This document shows positions 1 through 5,936 of a stretch of 8,025 bases of DNA, piece after piece. Each line of letters begins with the position of its first letter. The stretch's first letter is position 1. The position numbers were made by a program, and so were the translations under genes. The notes beneath the pieces are model-generated. The model had not been told where the DNA came from. It was given only the letters and a program-made list of their open reading frames with translations, and ran no database searches. The stretch is from an uncultured Kangiella sp. (GTDB lineage Bacteria; Pseudomonadota; Gammaproteobacteria; Enterobacterales; DSM-103792). The stretch is taken from the NCBI GenBank assembly GCA_946480585.1, contig CAMLKQ010000093.1, positions 1-8,025 of the forward strand. The letters run 5' to 3'.

Positions 1-728
1 CGACCCATGGCGTTGCCAAGTTCGCCAAGATCGCCTGTGCCGGTCCGCTGATGGCGGCCGAGATCGATGCGCTGTCGAAAGCATTGACCGCACCGAAGCG
101 GCCGCTGGTGGCGATTGTCGGCGGCTCGAAAGTGTCGACCAAGCTGACCATTCTGGAAGCGCTGGCCGCAAAAGTGGATCAGCTGATCGTCGGCGGCGGC
201 ATTGCCAATACCTTCTTGGCTGCCGCCGGTTACCCGGTTGGCAAATCGCTGTATGAAGCCGATCTGGTCGAGCAGGCGAAAACGCTGATGGCGCAAGCGA
301 AAGCCCGCGGCGCCGACATTCCGGTGCCGGTCGATGTCGTAGTCGGCAAGAAATTCGATGCCAACGAACCGGCTGTCGTCAAAGCGGCAAAAGATGTCGC
401 CGTCGATGACATGATTTTTGATATCGGGCCGGAAACCCGCAAACAATTCACCGCGCTGCTGCAGAAAGCCGGTTCGATTGTCTGGAACGGCCCGGTTGGC
501 GTGTTTGAATTCGATCAGTTCGGTGAAGGCACCAAGGCCTTGTCGCTGGCCATTGCCGATTCACCAGCGTTTTCGCTGGCTGGTGGTGGCGACACGCTGG
601 CCGCGGTCGACAAGTACGGCATCAGCGACAAGCTGTCGTACATCTCGACTGGTGGCGGCGCCTTCCTCGAATTCCTCGAAGGCAAGGAACTGCCGGCGAT
701 TGCGATTCTGATCGAACGCGCAAAGTGA
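1..728 (+). CDS. pgk: Phosphoglycerate kinase, C-terminal part (5' end outside window)
   Basis: Phosphoglycerate kinase interconverts 1,3-bisphosphoglycerate plus ADP and 3-phosphoglycerate plus ATP in cytosolic glycolysis and gluconeogenesis. The reading frame is open from the first complete codon at position 3, so the gene begins upstream; the ATG at 51 is an internal methionine. About 241 of the usual ~390 residues are visible, covering the end of the N-terminal domain and the whole nucleotide-binding domain. Diagnostic motifs are CAGPLMAAE at the domain junction, [27 protein letters not shown], the ADP-binding GGGDTLAAV and the C-terminal [17 protein letters not shown]. The stop is TGA at 726-728. 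The aldolase gene starts 41 bp later with no terminator between, so the two are probably co-transcribed, as is common in Proteobacteria. Nothing in the visible part is unusual. Confidence 0.97.
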   Translation, partial: THGVAKFAKIACAGPLMAAEIDALSKALTAPKRPLVAIVGGSKVSTKLTILEALAAKVDQLIVGGGIANTFLAAAGYPVGKSLYEADLVEQAKTLMAQAKARGADIPVPVDVVVGKKFDANEPAVVKAAKDVAVDDMIFDIGPETRKQFTALLQKAGSIVWNGPVGVFEFDQFGEGTKALSLAIADSPAFSLAGGGDTLAAVDKYGISDKLSYISTGGGAFLEFLEGKELPAIAILIERAK

Positions 729-755
729 TCTGCGCCCACTGACACACCAAATGGA

Positions 756-761
756 AAGGAG
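756..761 (+). promoter_or_regulatory. Ribosome binding site of fba
   Basis: AAGGAG lies 8 nt before the ATG at 770. It is a near-perfect Shine-Dalgarno sequence, fixes the aldolase start and suggests strong translation. Confidence 0.85.
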
Positions 762-769
762 ATAACGAG

Positions 770-1834
770 ATGGCACTGATTACCCTGCGGCAATTGCTCG
801 ATCATGCCGCCGAGCACAATTACGGCGTTCCGGCGTTCAACGTCAACAACCTTGAGCAAATGCGCGCGGTGATGGAAGCGGCCAATGCCGTTGACGCGCC
901 GGTGATCATCCAGGCCTCGGCCGGTGCCCGCAAATACGCCGGTGCGCCGTTCCTGCGCCACCTGATCCTCGCGGCGATCGAAGAGTTTCCGCATATTCCG
1001 GTTTGCATGCATCAGGATCACGGCGTCTCGCCGGCGGTGTGCCAGCGCTCGATCCAGATGGGCTTTTCGTCGGTGATGATGGACGGCTCACTCGGTGAAG
1101 ACGGTAAAACGCCGAAAGACTACGACTACAACATGCGCGTGACCCGGCAAGTGGTTGAAATGGCGCATGCCTGCGGTGTTTCGGTCGAGGGCGAAATCGG
1201 CTGCCTCGGTTCGCTCGAAACCGGCATGATGGGCGAGGAAGACGGTCACGGCGCCGAAGGCGCGCTCGATCATTCGCAGCTGCTGACCGATCCGGAGGAA
1301 GCCGCCCGCTTCGTCAAGGACACTGGCGTGGATGCGCTCGCGATTGCCATCGGCACCTCGCACGGCGCTTACAAGTTCACCCGGCCGCCGACCGGCGACA
1401 TTCTCGCCATCGGCCGTGTCAAAGAGATCCACGCCCGTATCCCGAATACCCACTTGGTCATGCACGGTTCGTCGAGCGTGCCGCAAGACTGGCTGAAGAT
1501 CATCAACGAATACGGTGGCGATCTCGGCGAGACCTATGGCGTACCGGTCAGCGAAATCCAGGAAGCGATCAAGCACGGTGTCCGCAAGGTCAACATTGAT
1601 ACCGATTTGCGTTTGGCTTCGACCGGCGCCGTGCGCCGCTTCCTGGCCAAGAACCCGAAAGAGTTCGATCCGCGCAAATTCCTGGCCGAATCGACCAAGG
1701 CGATGCTGGCGATCTGCAAAGAGCGCTACGAGCAGTTCAACTGCGCCGGTCAGGCGGCCAAGATCAAGCCGCTGAGCCTCGACGCGATGACCACCCGTTA
1801 CGCCAAAGGCGAGCTGGCCCAGAAAGTAAACTGA
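770..1834 (+). CDS. fba: Class II fructose-1,6-bisphosphate aldolase (CbbA/FbaA-like)
   Basis: This zinc-dependent aldolase cleaves fructose 1,6-bisphosphate to dihydroxyacetone phosphate and glyceraldehyde 3-phosphate, and forms it in gluconeogenesis. The protein has 354 residues, full length for the class II subtype named after Calvin-cycle CbbA, which also serves as the normal glycolytic aldolase of pseudomonads. The catalytic stretch HQDHG is at 81-85, with D83 the expected catalytic acid and H84 a zinc ligand. GEIG at 141-144 lies in the active-site region. H198 in GTSHGAYKF and H232 in VMHGSSS are the other zinc ligands. NIDTDLR at 275-281 binds the substrate phosphate. The C-terminus ends in the usual [11 protein letters not shown]. 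The start is fixed by the strong ribosome binding site. The gene is downstream partner of pgk and is followed by an intrinsic terminator. No RuBisCO or other Calvin-cycle gene is visible, so a glycolytic role is the natural reading. Confidence 0.97.
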   Translation: MALITLRQLLDHAAEHNYGVPAFNVNNLEQMRAVMEAANAVDAPVIIQASAGARKYAGAPFLRHLILAAIEEFPHIPVCMHQDHGVSPAVCQRSIQMGFSSVMMDGSLGEDGKTPKDYDYNMRVTRQVVEMAHACGVSVEGEIGCLGSLETGMMGEEDGHGAEGALDHSQLLTDPEEAARFVKDTGVDALAIAIGTSHGAYKFTRPPTGDILAIGRVKEIHARIPNTHLVMHGSSSVPQDWLKIINEYGGDLGETYGVPVSEIQEAIKHGVRKVNIDTDLRLASTGAVRRFLAKNPKEFDPRKFLAESTKAMLAICKERYEQFNCAGQAAKIKPLSLDAMTTRYAKGELAQKVN

Positions 1835-1859
1835 GCCGCGTCGCGGTGGATGAGACTGC

Positions 1860-1890
1860 AAACACCCTGCCTCGGCAGGGTGTTTTGTTT
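1860..1890 (+). terminator. Rho-independent terminator of the pgk-fba unit
   Basis: A perfect 10-bp stem (1861-1870 with 1875-1884) encloses the tetraloop CTCG. It is followed by a T-rich tail (TTGTTT), and A1860 pairs with T1885. It lies 26 bp after the fba stop and ends the transcription unit before pssA. Confidence 0.9.
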
Positions 1891-1929
1891 CGAGTCGTAA
1901 ACCGGCGCGGGAACCGACGGCCACCAGAC

Positions 1930-1957
1930 TGGTCAGCCCGAATGACGGTGTTACACT
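1930..1957 (+). promoter_or_regulatory. Candidate sigma-70 promoter of pssA (extended -10)
   Basis: The -10 element is TACACT at 1952-1957, preceded by TG at 1949-1950, which gives the extended form TGTTACACT. A weak -35, TGGTCA at 1930-1935, lies 16 bp upstream and matches four of six consensus bases. Transcription would start near 1964, after the fba terminator and about 50 nt before the preferred pssA start. This was called by eye only. Confidence 0.45.
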
Positions 1958-2014
1958 AACGGCCGTTTGACGGTACCTGACCGTCCGTTCAACCCACAAC
2001 AAGACGATTGCCAC

Positions 2015-2635
2015 ATGAACGGTAAAAAGCCATTTTCGATGATCCGCAACTTTCACTTGGCGGACTGGTTTACGCTCGGCAATGCCTTCTGTGGCATGGC
2101 AGCGGTGTTCGCCGCGATGGCCTATTTGCAGACCCAGGATGTCAATTTCCTGTTCTGGGCCGCCGGCTTCATCCCGGCCGCCTTGGTGTTCGACATTCTT
2201 GACGGCCGCATCGCCCGCTGGCGGCAGGAACAGTCGGCGCTTGGTCGCGAGCTGGATTCACTGGCCGACGTGATTTCATTCGGCGTCGCGCCAGCCGTCA
2301 TCGCCTACTCCAGCGGCATGCACGGTCTCTGGGATGCGCTGATCCTGACCTGTTTCGTTGCCTGCGGCGTCAGCCGGCTCGCCCGTTACAACATCACCGC
2401 GGAAGCGATGAGCGAAACCAGCAGCGGCAAAGTGAAGTATTTCGAAGGCACCCCGATCCCGAGCTCGACCATTCTGGTGGTGGTGTTGGCGGTTGCCGCC
2501 GGTCAGGGCCGCATCGGCGATGCGCTCTGGTTCGGTCAGCTGCAACTCGGCCCTGGCGTGCTGCATCCGCTGACGCTGATGTTCGCGCTGTCCGGTTCGT
2601 TGATGGTCAGCACCATTCGCATTCCCAAGCTGTAA
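2015..2635 (+). CDS. pssA: CDP-diacylglycerol--serine O-phosphatidyltransferase (phosphatidylserine synthase, CDP-alcohol type)
   Basis: This integral membrane enzyme is predicted to transfer phosphatidate from CDP-diacylglycerol to L-serine, the first step towards phosphatidylethanolamine. The CDP-alcohol phosphatidyltransferase signature is complete: D60, D63-G64, A67-R68, G77, D81 and D85, spaced D-x2-DG-x2-AR-x8-G-x3-D-x3-D. The downstream motif YFEGTPIPSS (142-151) is typical of the PssA subfamily rather than of phosphatidylglycerophosphate synthase. Hydrophobic segments lie near 20-37, 46-60, 92-116, 150-162 and 184-199. The chosen ATG at 2015 gives 206 residues. An in-frame TTG at 1967 would give 222 but sits almost at the predicted transcription start. 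ATG 2039, which begins MIRNFHLADWF, would give 198 and is also plausible. None has a clear Shine-Dalgarno. Many proteobacterial homologues run to about 250 residues, so this is a short version lacking the last membrane segments. The serine substrate is inferred from subfamily. Confidence 0.85.
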   Translation: MNGKKPFSMIRNFHLADWFTLGNAFCGMAAVFAAMAYLQTQDVNFLFWAAGFIPAALVFDILDGRIARWRQEQSALGRELDSLADVISFGVAPAVIAYSSGMHGLWDALILTCFVACGVSRLARYNITAEAMSETSSGKVKYFEGTPIPSSTILVVVLAVAAGQGRIGDALWFGQLQLGPGVLHPLTLMFALSGSLMVSTIRIPKL

Positions 2636-2652
2636 GCGCTGTCACCAGCGCA

Positions 2653-2678
2653 GCGCGCGCACCTATACATCCGCGCGC
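2653..2678 (+). terminator. GC-rich hairpin after pssA, weak terminator candidate
   Basis: GCGCGCG (2653-2659) pairs with CGCGCGC (2672-2678) around a 12-nt loop, beginning 17 bp after the pssA stop. The following bases (AACTGTCTGTTT) are only mildly T-rich, so if it ends pssA transcription it is weaker than the other two terminators on this strand. Confidence 0.35.
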
Positions 2679-2714
2679 AACTGTCTGTTTCGGTTCAACT
2701 GCTGTGGTAAAAAG

Positions 2715-2739
2715 CGAGGCGCGACCGACGTCCGCCTCG
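2715..2739 (-). terminator. Hairpin that would act as a minus-strand terminator
   Basis: CGAGGCG (2715-2721) pairs with CGCCTCG (2733-2739). Inside, GAC (2723-2725) can pair with GTC (2730-2732), leaving a tetraloop and one bulge. Read on the minus strand, the hairpin is followed by CTTTTTACC, an intrinsic-terminator layout. No minus-strand gene that it would serve is recognised, so its role is open. On the plus strand there is no T-tract. Confidence 0.4.
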
Positions 2740-2771
2740 TCCATCACAGGTCCACGCAGTTGGCGCTGCGC

Positions 2772-2801
2772 TTGACAGATCCGCACCTGCTCTCCCATTT
2801 T
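2772..2801 (+). promoter_or_regulatory. Weak candidate promoter for the M35 protease gene
   Basis: A perfect -35 box TTGACA (2772-2777) is followed after 18 bp by CATTTT (2796-2801), which matches only three of six -10 bases. If real, it would give a leader of roughly 185 nt containing the inverted repeat at 2932-2952. It is offered as the best visible candidate only. Confidence 0.25.
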
Positions 2802-2931
2802 CTTTCTCGCACACCAGCATGTGGTCGGTGTGAACAGCGTCGCGCGAGCCCTGCCGGCTTGCCTCACGCTGCCCGACCGGATTGCTGGTGACGGCCAGCC
2901 GTTGCTGCCACTCCCGGTCGGTACTAACAAC

Positions 2932-2952
2932 ATCCGGTTCACGACACCGGAT
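2932..2952. repeat. Perfect 7-bp inverted repeat, operator-like, upstream of the M35 gene
   Basis: ATCCGGT (2932-2938) and its exact reverse complement ACCGGAT (2946-2952) flank a 7-bp spacer, and the repeat ends 40 bp before the protease ATG. The size and symmetry suit a dimeric regulator site. It could equally be an RNA hairpin in the 5' leader. I do not recognise it as the site of a named regulator. Confidence 0.45.
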
Positions 2953-2978
2953 ACAACAAGACTCGATACCACAACGCC

Positions 2979-2985
2979 GAGGGAG
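2979..2985 (+). promoter_or_regulatory. Ribosome binding site of the M35 protease gene
   Basis: GAGGGAG lies 7 nt before the ATG at 2993. It decides this start over in-frame codons further upstream, whose added residues would precede and spoil the signal peptide. Confidence 0.75.
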
Positions 2986-2992
2986 AACATTC

Positions 2993-4120
2993 ATGCTGCA
3001 ACGCTTCATGCCGGATTGCCTGAAACGCGGATTGATTCTGCTGTCCGCACTCGCCGCCAGCGCCATCAGCACCGTACACGCCGCCAGCGACGCGACCGTT
3101 ACCGTCGAGTTGCGCGCCGTGCGCAGTGCCTTGACGGCAAATGACGACGTCGAATTCCAGCTCGATTTCCGTAACAACAGCCGACGCGCGGTGCGCCTGC
3201 TGAAATGGGACATTCCGGGCGAAACCGATGAAGGCTCGTTCTTTGAGGTCAAACGCGATGGCATGGATGTGCTGTACATCGGCAAGCACTACAAGCGCGG
3301 TCAGCCGACGGCGGCCGACTTTGTCGTGTTGCGGCCGGGCGCAACCCTGAGCCGCAAGATCGATCTGTCGACCCAGTTTGATTTCACCGTCACCGGCAGT
3401 TACCAGATCAGTTACACCCCGCATCACGAGCTGCCGTTTGACCGCAGCAATCTCGTCGCCAACAAAATTGGCGCCGAAGCCGTGGTTAGCCCCAGTCACT
3501 CCGGTGCGGTGGTGATTTGGGTGCAGGGCGCCAGCGAATCGCTGATCGAAAAACAGCTGCTGAACAAATACGCGACCAGCCCGATCGTCATGCAAAGCGT
3601 CGGCTACGCCGCCAACTGCAGCAACTCGCAGCGCAGTTCGATTGGCAGCGCGGTCAATGCGGCGAACAACATGGCGACCGAGTCGAAAGGCTATCTGCAA
3701 GGCACGCCAACGGCCAATCGCGCCAGCAGCCAGCGCTACACGACTTGGTTCGGCAGCTACACCAGCAGCAACTGGGGTATCGCCACCAATCATTTTGTTG
3801 CCATCGACGATGCGCTCGACAGCAAACCGCTGGAGTTTGATTGCGGCTGCAGCAACAGCGCCTACGCCTACGTCTACCCGACCCAGCCGTACAAAATTTA
3901 TCTGTGCAACGCGTTCTGGAGCGCGCCGATGACTGGCACCGATTCCAAGGGCGGCACCATCATTCACGAGCTCAGTCACTTCAACGTGGTGGCCGGCACG
4001 GATGATCACGCTTACGGTCAGACCGCGGCCAAGCGGCTTGCCAAGCGCAGTCCGAAAAAGGCGCTCGATAACGCCGACAATCACGAGTACTTCGCCGAGA
4101 ACACTCCGTCGCTGCCGTGA
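2993..4120 (+). CDS. Secreted M35 (aspzincin) metalloendopeptidase, probable peptidyl-Lys specificity
   Basis: This is a predicted exported zinc protease made as a 375-residue precursor. Residues 1-30 form a signal peptide: basic n-region with K11-R12, hydrophobic core 13-25, cleavage after VHA30. Residues ~33-200 are a beta-rich domain that probably acts as a propeptide. The catalytic domain (~204-375) matches the ~167-residue fungal peptidyl-Lys metalloendopeptidase (GfMEP) in length and motif order. The zinc site is HELSH at 325-329 plus D338 in GTDDHAYG, the aspzincin signature, with Y341 the expected transition-state tyrosine. D362 and E365 in NADNHEYF align with the GfMEP residues that bind the lysine side chain, so cleavage N-terminal to lysine is predicted. 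C209, C284, C286 and C305 match the GfMEP disulfides (209-284, 286-305). AsaP1, the Aeromonas toxin, is a related bacterial secreted enzyme. The gene stands alone, with its own ribosome binding site and terminator. Family is near certain; specificity is inference. Confidence 0.93.
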   Translation: MLQRFMPDCLKRGLILLSALAASAISTVHAASDATVTVELRAVRSALTANDDVEFQLDFRNNSRRAVRLLKWDIPGETDEGSFFEVKRDGMDVLYIGKHYKRGQPTAADFVVLRPGATLSRKIDLSTQFDFTVTGSYQISYTPHHELPFDRSNLVANKIGAEAVVSPSHSGAVVIWVQGASESLIEKQLLNKYATSPIVMQSVGYAANCSNSQRSSIGSAVNAANNMATESKGYLQGTPTANRASSQRYTTWFGSYTSSNWGIATNHFVAIDDALDSKPLEFDCGCSNSAYAYVYPTQPYKIYLCNAFWSAPMTGTDSKGGTIIHELSHFNVVAGTDDHAYGQTAAKRLAKRSPKKALDNADNHEYFAENTPSLP

Positions 4121-4137
4121 TCGCCTGTCGCAAAACC

Positions 4138-4165
4138 AAACGGCCGCACCAGCGGCCGTTTTTTT
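4138..4165 (+). terminator. Rho-independent terminator of the M35 gene
   Basis: A perfect 10-bp stem (4138-4147 with 4152-4161) closes on the loop ACCA and runs into seven consecutive T residues (4159-4165). It starts 17 bp after the protease stop and isolates the gene from the deacylase downstream. Confidence 0.92.
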
Positions 4166-4250
4166 ATGCCGAAATCTTGCGACGGAGCCATGGTTCTTAG
4201 CTGCTTGCAATCCCAAAACCGTCACGACGGCCGGTCACGCTTACCATGCT

Positions 4251-4271
4251 GCTCCCGTCTGCAAAGGGAGT
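4251..4271 (+). promoter_or_regulatory. Ribosome binding site of the deacylase gene within a potential hairpin
   Basis: AAGGGAG (4264-4270) is a good Shine-Dalgarno sequence 7 nt before the ATG at 4278 and fixes that start. Its GGGAG (4266-4270) is complementary to CTCCC at 4252-4256, with a possible closing G-U pair (4251/4271) and a 9-nt loop. The mRNA could therefore partly hide its own ribosome binding site. The stem is short and may be chance. Confidence 0.55.
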
Positions 4272-4277
4272 CCGGCC

Positions 4278-4778
4278 ATGACCATTGCCCAGCGCGTGCA
4301 AACCTACCTGCATCGACAAGGTGTGCAATACAGCCGGCGCCGTCATCCCTATGCCAGTCGCAGTGCGCAAGCGGCCTGCAGTTGCGGCGTGCCGATGCCG
4401 CAAATGGTGAAAGGCGTGCTGGTGCAGGATGAAGCGGGCCAGCATGTGCTGGTGCTGATCCCGGCCGATCGGCAACTGAGCCTGTTCCATCTGTCACAAG
4501 CGATGCGACGCGGCTTCTCACTGGTTGGTGAAGATCATGTCCAGGCACAATTCCAGGATTGCCGCGACGGTGCCGTGCCGGCGTTTGGCCAGGCCTACAA
4601 TCTCGAAACGGTGGTCGATGACAGCCTGTTGCGACAGCCGCAGCTGTTTCTGGAAGCGGGCGATCATGAAGAGCTGTTGCAGCTCAGCCAGGAACAATTC
4701 CGCTCGTTGACCCGCGATTGCGTTTGCGGCTACTTCAGCATCAGCCCACAGACCGGCGCACGCTGGTTCAACGAATGA
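4278..4778 (+). CDS. YbaK/ProX-family aminoacyl-tRNA deacylase
   Basis: Proteins of this family hydrolyse mischarged aminoacyl-tRNAs in trans as free-standing editing domains in the cytosol. The protein has 166 residues, one YbaK/EbsC domain. Visible family features are the N-terminal helix with GVQY (15-18), H23-P24, a helix rich in small residues, then GVPMPQMVKGVLV, where K45 corresponds to the catalytic lysine of the family (K46 in YbaK). DGAVPAFGQAYNLETVVDD (97-115) and LEAGDHEELLQLSQEQF (125-141) follow, both typical of free-standing members. The substrate (Cys-tRNAPro, Ala-tRNAPro or another) cannot be read from the sequence. There are five cysteines, two pairs in CxC spacing (34/36 and 148/150). 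The start is set by AAGGGAG; the frame is open further upstream but that part overlaps the protease gene and its terminator. No clear promoter is seen. It converges on fbpC with 51 bp between stops. Confidence 0.85.
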   Translation: MTIAQRVQTYLHRQGVQYSRRRHPYASRSAQAACSCGVPMPQMVKGVLVQDEAGQHVLVLIPADRQLSLFHLSQAMRRGFSLVGEDHVQAQFQDCRDGAVPAFGQAYNLETVVDDSLLRQPQLFLEAGDHEELLQLSQEQFRSLTRDCVCGYFSISPQTGARWFNE

Positions 4779-4829
4779 TTGCGGTAGCGAACCACAATCG
4801 GCGCCGATGATTGCGGCTGCGTTGGCCGT

Positions 4830-5936
4830 TCAGTCCGCCGTCAGCGGCGCAAAGGTGATCGCATGATCCAGTTCAAGCCGAATGCCAATCGCTTCGCCGA
4901 TCGCATGGTTATGGTGACTCGGCACCAGCGACAGCAGGCGCTGACCCGATGGCAGCTGCAGCGTGTAGAGAAACTCGGCGCCACGAAACGCCTTGGCGAC
5001 GACCACGGCAGTGAGGTGACTGTCGTCGTCGTGTAGCACATCGTCCGGCCGCAACAGCACATCCACCGTGCAGCCGATACAGCAGTCTTTCGGCACACCG
5101 CCTTTGACACAACCGAGTTCAATCTCGACCCAGTCCGGGCTGACCACTTTGCCCGGCAACAACACCCCTTCGCCGACAAAGTCGGCAACAAACCGGTTTT
5201 GCGGTTCGTGATAGAGCTGATACGGCGTCGCCCACTGACTCAAGCGGCCGTTGTGCAGCACACCGATTTCATCGGCAATGGCGAATGCCTCGTGCTGGTC
5301 ATGGGTCACCAGAATCGCCGCCACTTGACGCGCTTTCAGCAGCGCCCGCACGTCGTGGCCGAGCCGCTCGCGCAGCTCGACATCAAGATTGGCAAACGGC
5401 TCATCAAGCAACAACAGCTGCGGCGACGGTGCCAGCGCCCGCGCCAACGCCACCCGCTGTTGTTGGCCACCGGACAACTCATGCGGATAGCGACTGCCAA
5501 GCGCCGCGAGGCCGACCAGCTCCAGCAACTCGTTGACGACACGACTGCGCTCGGTGCGCGCCATCGCGCGCAAACCAAAGCCGATGTTTTCCGCCACACT
5601 CAGATGCGGAAACAGCGCGTGATCCTGAAACACCATACCGATCCGGCGTTGGTGCGCCGGCTTGTGCCGATTCGCCGCGCTGATGCATTCGCCAGCCAAC
5701 ACAATCTCGCCGGCACGCACCGGCTCGAACCCGGCAATGGCGCGCAGCACCGTGGTCTTGCCGCTACCAGAGGCGCCGAGCAGGCAGGCGATTTGTCCGG
5801 CCTCAAGCGTAAATGACAGCTGCTCGACGATCGTGTCGCCGTTGTAGCCGAGGCTGAGATCGCGCACCGCCAGCAGCGGTGGCGTGGCCATTGTCACCGG
5901 CCCGGTCGACACCGTGGTCATCACATCAGGTTTCAT
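4830..5936 (-). CDS. fbpC: Ferric iron ABC importer, ATP-binding protein
   Basis: This is the cytosolic ATPase that drives the FbpABC ferric iron importer, 368 residues. The nucleotide-binding domain is complete: Walker A GASGSGKT (54-61), Q-loop Q104 in MVFQD, signature LSGGQQQR (154-161), Walker B LLLLDEP (174-180), D-loop ANLD (182-185) and switch histidine H212. After about residue 255 comes the TOBE-like regulatory domain with the conserved LLRPDDV (294-300). That domain contains an unusual cluster of four cysteines, C276, C285, C286 and C289. The start overlaps the fbpB stop (ATGA), which suggests translational coupling. In-frame ATGs at codons 6 and 16 are alternatives, the last starting just before the conserved domain, and none has an obvious Shine-Dalgarno. 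Iron as substrate is inferred mainly from the FbpA homology of the adjacent binding protein; the ATPase alone could be read as a putrescine, sulfate or thiamine importer subunit. Confidence 0.92.
   Translation of the reverse strand: MKPDVMTTVSTGPVTMATPPLLAVRDLSLGYNGDTIVEQLSFTLEAGQIACLLGASGSGKTTVLRAIAGFEPVRAGEIVLAGECISAANRHKPAHQRRIGMVFQDHALFPHLSVAENIGFGLRAMARTERSRVVNELLELVGLAALGSRYPHELSGGQQQRVALARALAPSPQLLLLDEPFANLDVELRERLGHDVRALLKARQVAAILVTHDQHEAFAIADEIGVLHNGRLSQWATPYQLYHEPQNRFVADFVGEGVLLPGKVVSPDWVEIELGCVKGGVPKDCCIGCTVDVLLRPDDVLHDDDSHLTAVVVAKAFRGAEFLYTLQLPSGQRLLSLVPSHHNHAIGEAIGIRLELDHAITFAPLTAD

Larger units (their letters stand above)
2636..2992. other. Non-coding intergenic stretch with several hairpins
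   Basis: About 357 bp separate pssA from the M35 protease gene. I see no convincing gene here: the open frames on both strands lack recognisable motifs and good ribosome binding sites. The stretch holds a GC-rich hairpin just after pssA, a hairpin that would work as a minus-strand terminator, a TTGACA box, a 7-bp inverted repeat near the protease start and the protease ribosome binding site. It probably carries the 3' end of pssA and a long regulatory leader for the protease. Confidence 0.6.

Noticed and set aside
1088..2056. Minus-strand open frame of 322 codons opposite fba and the fba-pssA gap
   Set aside because: It is antisense to a highly conserved aldolase, runs through a strong terminator and the pssA promoter region, and shows no family resemblance.
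2882..2992. Upstream extension of the M35 frame by 37 codons
   Set aside because: The good ribosome binding site and the signal peptide both point to ATG 2993. The extension would place 37 arginine-rich residues before the signal sequence and overlaps the inverted repeat.
2695..3285. Minus-strand open frame of 196 codons over the pssA-M35 gap
   Set aside because: Its composition is rich in Ser and Arg with no motif, it overlaps the start of the protease, and it crosses the hairpin at 2715-2739. It looks like a shadow frame.
2939..4225. Long open frame on the minus strand (428 codons) opposite the M35 gene
   Set aside because: The plus strand carries a clear protease with signal peptide and catalytic motifs. 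The antisense frame has no recognisable motif and crosses the protease terminator; GC-rich codon bias explains its openness.
4002..4277. Upstream extension of the deacylase frame by 92 codons
   Set aside because: It overlaps the 3' end of the protease and its terminator, lacks the family pattern, and the AAGGGAG site clearly fixes ATG 4278.
5199..5816. Plus-strand open frame of 205 codons opposite fbpC
   Set aside because: It is antisense to the Walker A, signature and Walker B region of a clear ABC ATPase and has no motif of its own.
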